NCBI GenBank assembly: GCA_963989385.1
Contig: OZ022501.1
Location: forward strand, 19,616,102-19,680,101
DNA from: Ctena decussata
Taxonomy: Eukaryota > Mollusca > Bivalvia > Lucinida > Lucinidae
DNA: 64,000 nt
Direction of reading: 5' to 3'
The position numbers and the translations under genes are program-made. Below, one piece after another: positions 61,245-64,000 of the stretch. Within the stretch, counting starts at the first letter, position 1, and the number at the start of each line of letters is the position of its first letter. A model generated the notes under the pieces. It was given only the letters and a program-made list of their open reading frames with translations. It did no database searches and had not been told where the DNA came from.

Positions 61245-64000
61245 GACAAGAGGGTCATGAGACCCTGCATCGCTCACCTGAGCAATTAGCAAAGTGGCTT
61301 TTGAGGAGATATTTGAAAGTGGTAAAATATGAGAGTCCTGGGTCAAAGAATGACCTTGACTTGTACTTATAAATCTTCATATACCCATTAAGATGACTAA
61401 ATATACCAAAGGGAGGGTGGGTGGGGGTATCAATAAGGTGGGTTTTCTGCATCCTACCAAAGTTTAATTTTTTGACTGATGGTATACTACAGTGTGTCTA
61501 GTTTATTGAACCATATGTGACTTTGGTCGGAAAGCCATAGATACTGAGCTATGTGTCCACAGAAGTGGGTGGGTAATTCAACATGGTTTTTGCCTGTCTG
61601 GAAAAAATATTCTCATTTGGTAGAAGAATACAACAGACAGACAGCGTTGAATAAAATGATTAACAGAACATCTGAAATGTATTTCCATATCATTTTGTTT
61701 GGTTTAATTTTAACATATGATGTCAAAAAAGACTTCATTTGACATCCAGCAATTTATGACATTTTTGTCCTCTATTTTTAATATTTGTTGACGTTATTGC
61801 AAAATAAACTGACTAGTAATCATCAAACACATATCAAAGAAGCACCTTAACCAGGATAATTGGATGATGTGACCAGAATATCACCATGGCCTGGTTTTCA
61901 TGGTTGACTGAACACATAAACTTGCTTGGAAGATGGTTTTCATTCATCTTTATAACCTAGAAATATAAAACTTTGGTCAAATTAAAATCTTAACAGCTAA
62001 ATTTTGCCCCAACTACCAAATAATTATGATGAGGGGAGACATATTGGTTTCAGTGCGGATCGTCTGTGTCGTCGTCGGCATGACAGTTTGTACCATCTAT
62101 ATTTCTTAAACCAACAGGTGGAATTTTACCAAACATGCATCCGTGGAATTTGACCAAGCTTCGGCATAGGCGTGACAGTTTCCTGTATCTACGATATCTT
62201 TTGAAACAATAAGAGCAATTCCACAATACTTGCATGGATATATCATTAGGACAAGCTTAAGAGGTGATCAGATTTTGGTGACCTTGACCTCATTTTCAAG
62301 TCACAGAAGGACTTAATATGTGATGCCGACACGGACGCCGACGTAAACGAGATCCACAGCGAAGTCAATATGTATTTCCTCACCTGTAGTGGCGGGGGTG
62401 TGGGGCATAATGTAGCAGTGACCAAAGTTTCGTAATTCTAGGTCATAAAATTGAATGAAAACCTTCTTCCAAGCACGTTTATGTTTTCAGTCAACCATGA
62501 AAACTAGGTAATTGTGAAATCCTGGTACCATCATCCAATTGTCCTGGTCAAGGTGCTTCATTGACATGAGTTTGATGATTACTAGTCAGTTTATTTAGCA
62601 GTGATGCCAAGAAATATCGAAAATAGAGGACAAAAATATAAAAAAGCTGAATGTCAAAGAAAGTCTTTTTTGACAACATGCGTTCAATTAAACCAAATAA
62701 AATGATATGGAAATACATTTCAGATGTTCTGTTAATCATTTTATCAAACGCTGTCTGTCCGTTATACTCTTCTACAAAATGACAATATTTTTACAAGACA
62801 GACTAAAACCATGTTGAATACCTCCCCCCCCACTACCCCACTTCTGTGGACCCTAGCGCAGTAACTAGGGCTTTCCAACCGAAGTCACATATGGTTCAAT
62901 AAACTAGACAAACTGGAGTATACCATCAGACAAAAAATAAAACTTTGGTAGGATGCAGAAAATCCGCCTTATTGATACCCCCCTTTAAAACCAAAATCTT
63001 CAAAACTTTCCACGTAATCTTGTTTTAGCATTTCCCATATTTGATCTTGTTGTAAAAATGGTCAAGGTAAACCCAAGGTCTTTATTTGAACAATCTTGTC
63101 AGTACTCTAGTACCCAATGCTGCATACCAAGTTTCAAGCCCATCAGTCATTCGGTTCTGGATAAGATTTTTAAAGGTTTTTACCATGTATGGGAATGGTG
63201 GCCATGTTGGTCATGTGACCTGGACCAGTTTGAACAAATTTTCGTTGTTCCCTCAGCCCCTGCAAGCTCTATATAAAATCTGATTGAATTGGCACAGATG
63301 CTTTCGAAAAGATGTTTGAAATTGTCAAAATATGAAAGTTGTGTGTTCAAGGTAAAAAATTACCTTGACTTCTTGTACTCATAAACCTTCGTGTACTAAT
63401 TAAGACAACTGTTATTTACAAACTTTTAGGCCAAAATGTTCAAAACTTTACATGAAATCTCATATTCTAGAATTTTACTATATTTGACCTTGCCGTGAAA
63501 ATGGGTCAAGGTCAACCCAAGATCATCATTTGAACAATCTTAGTGGTATTTAAGTACTGAATGCTACATACCAAGTTTCAAGGCCATCAGTCAGGAGGTT
63601 CTGGATAAGACTTTAGAAGATTTTTAACATATATGGACATGGTCGCCATGTTAGTCATGTGACCTGGACTGTTTGAAAGAAATTTTCTTACCCTTAGCCC
63701 TGGAGGCTCTATATGAAATCGGGTTACAATTGGCCCAGTTGCTGTTTCGGAGATGTTTGATTTTGTCAAAATATGAGAGTCCTGGGTCAATGGTCAAAGA
63801 ATGACCTTGACCTTTTTACTCAGAAATCTTCATGCATTTATTAAGATGACTGTTTAAATAAAAATCTTTAAAACTTTCCATGAAATTTTATGTTCTAGCA
63901 TTTTCCCATATTTAACCTTAACATAAAAAGGTCAAGCTCAATCTAAGGTCATCATCTGAAAAGCTCTAACAGTATTTGAGTAACCAATACTACATACTAA
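61245..64000 (+). mobile_element. HINE-like element of the 10283 family, interrupted and cut by window end
   Basis: Left end gacaagagggtcatgagacc, atcgctcacctgagcaatta gcaaagtggcttttgagga. Interrupted at about 61407-62985, then resumes with aaaatcttcaaaactttcc and two further core units (ggtcatgtgacctgga) to the window edge. Confidence 0.8.
61407..62985. mobile_element. Foldback transposon with inverted arms of about 570 bp
   Basis: The left arm 61412-61985 and right arm 62410-62985 are inverted copies, roughly 85-90% alike by eye. Examples: tatcaataaggtgggttttc tgcatcctaccaaag / its inverse at 62943-62978; aatgattaacagaacatctg aaatgtatttccatatcatt tt in both. The spacer 61990-62405 contains HINE-like ends (gaggggagacatattggttt; gtagtggcgggggtg). 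No transposase. It splits the HINE at 61245. Confidence 0.85.

Noticed and set aside
61551..61742. A 63-codon ORF containing NRTSEMYFHIILFGL, also found at 62548-62739
   Set aside because: The same peptide appears on both strands because the two segments are the inverted arms of one foldback element; no other coding evidence.

Overview
The window is eukaryotic nuclear DNA, most likely from a bivalve mollusc. It is AT-rich and intron-rich, and most of it is mobile DNA: foldback MITEs, Helentron/HINE-like elements with tandem cores, tRNA-headed SINEs and broken LINEs. The species is inferred from repeat style only. There are no bacterial-type genes, operons or CRISPR arrays.

Two host genes can be reconstructed, both on the minus strand. 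(1) A complete UMP-CMP kinase (CMPK1) of six coding exons, 193 residues, ATG at 24218 and stop at 1244-1246. All five introns have GT-AG borders in matching phase. (2) The 3' end of a degenerin/ENaC-family (ASC) cation channel: four exons between 58951 and 49599, ending in the TM2 segment and a basic cytoplasmic tail. Its 5' exons were not found.

Layout. 1-24218: CMPK1, whose introns are packed with MITEs, HINEs (one triple nest at 2213-6818) and a very young 425-bp TRIM retrotransposon with a 5S-rRNA-like segment in its LTRs (23458-23882). 24219-28376: CMPK1 upstream region, carrying two adjacent foldback/MULE-like transposons with 9-bp target duplications (24505-24956 and 24993-28367). 28534-30892: a TIR transposon and a second TRIM, whose LTRs carry a tRNA-like segment and one of which is split by another transposon. 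30940-35520: LINE remnant and HINEs. 36300-42300: a large inverted-repeat element containing a SINE and a tandem-core repeat. 42908-48592: decayed LINE ORF2 (endonuclease, reverse transcriptase, zinc knuckle) split by a HINE and by a SINE with a 14-bp duplication. 49599-58951: channel gene, whose introns hold four foldback repeats, a TIR transposon, two SINEs, an L1-type ORF1 remnant and a third 9-bp-TSD foldback element that carries a two-exon gene fragment. 59680-64000: HINE arrays, one of them split by an element with inverted arms of about 570 bp.

The most notable material is the retrotransposon and foldback biology: two TRIM families with Pol III-gene-like LTRs, and three related MULE-like elements whose inverted repeats are built from short purine-rich tandem motifs. 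Coding exons are also boxed in by MITEs only 11-40 bp from their splice sites.
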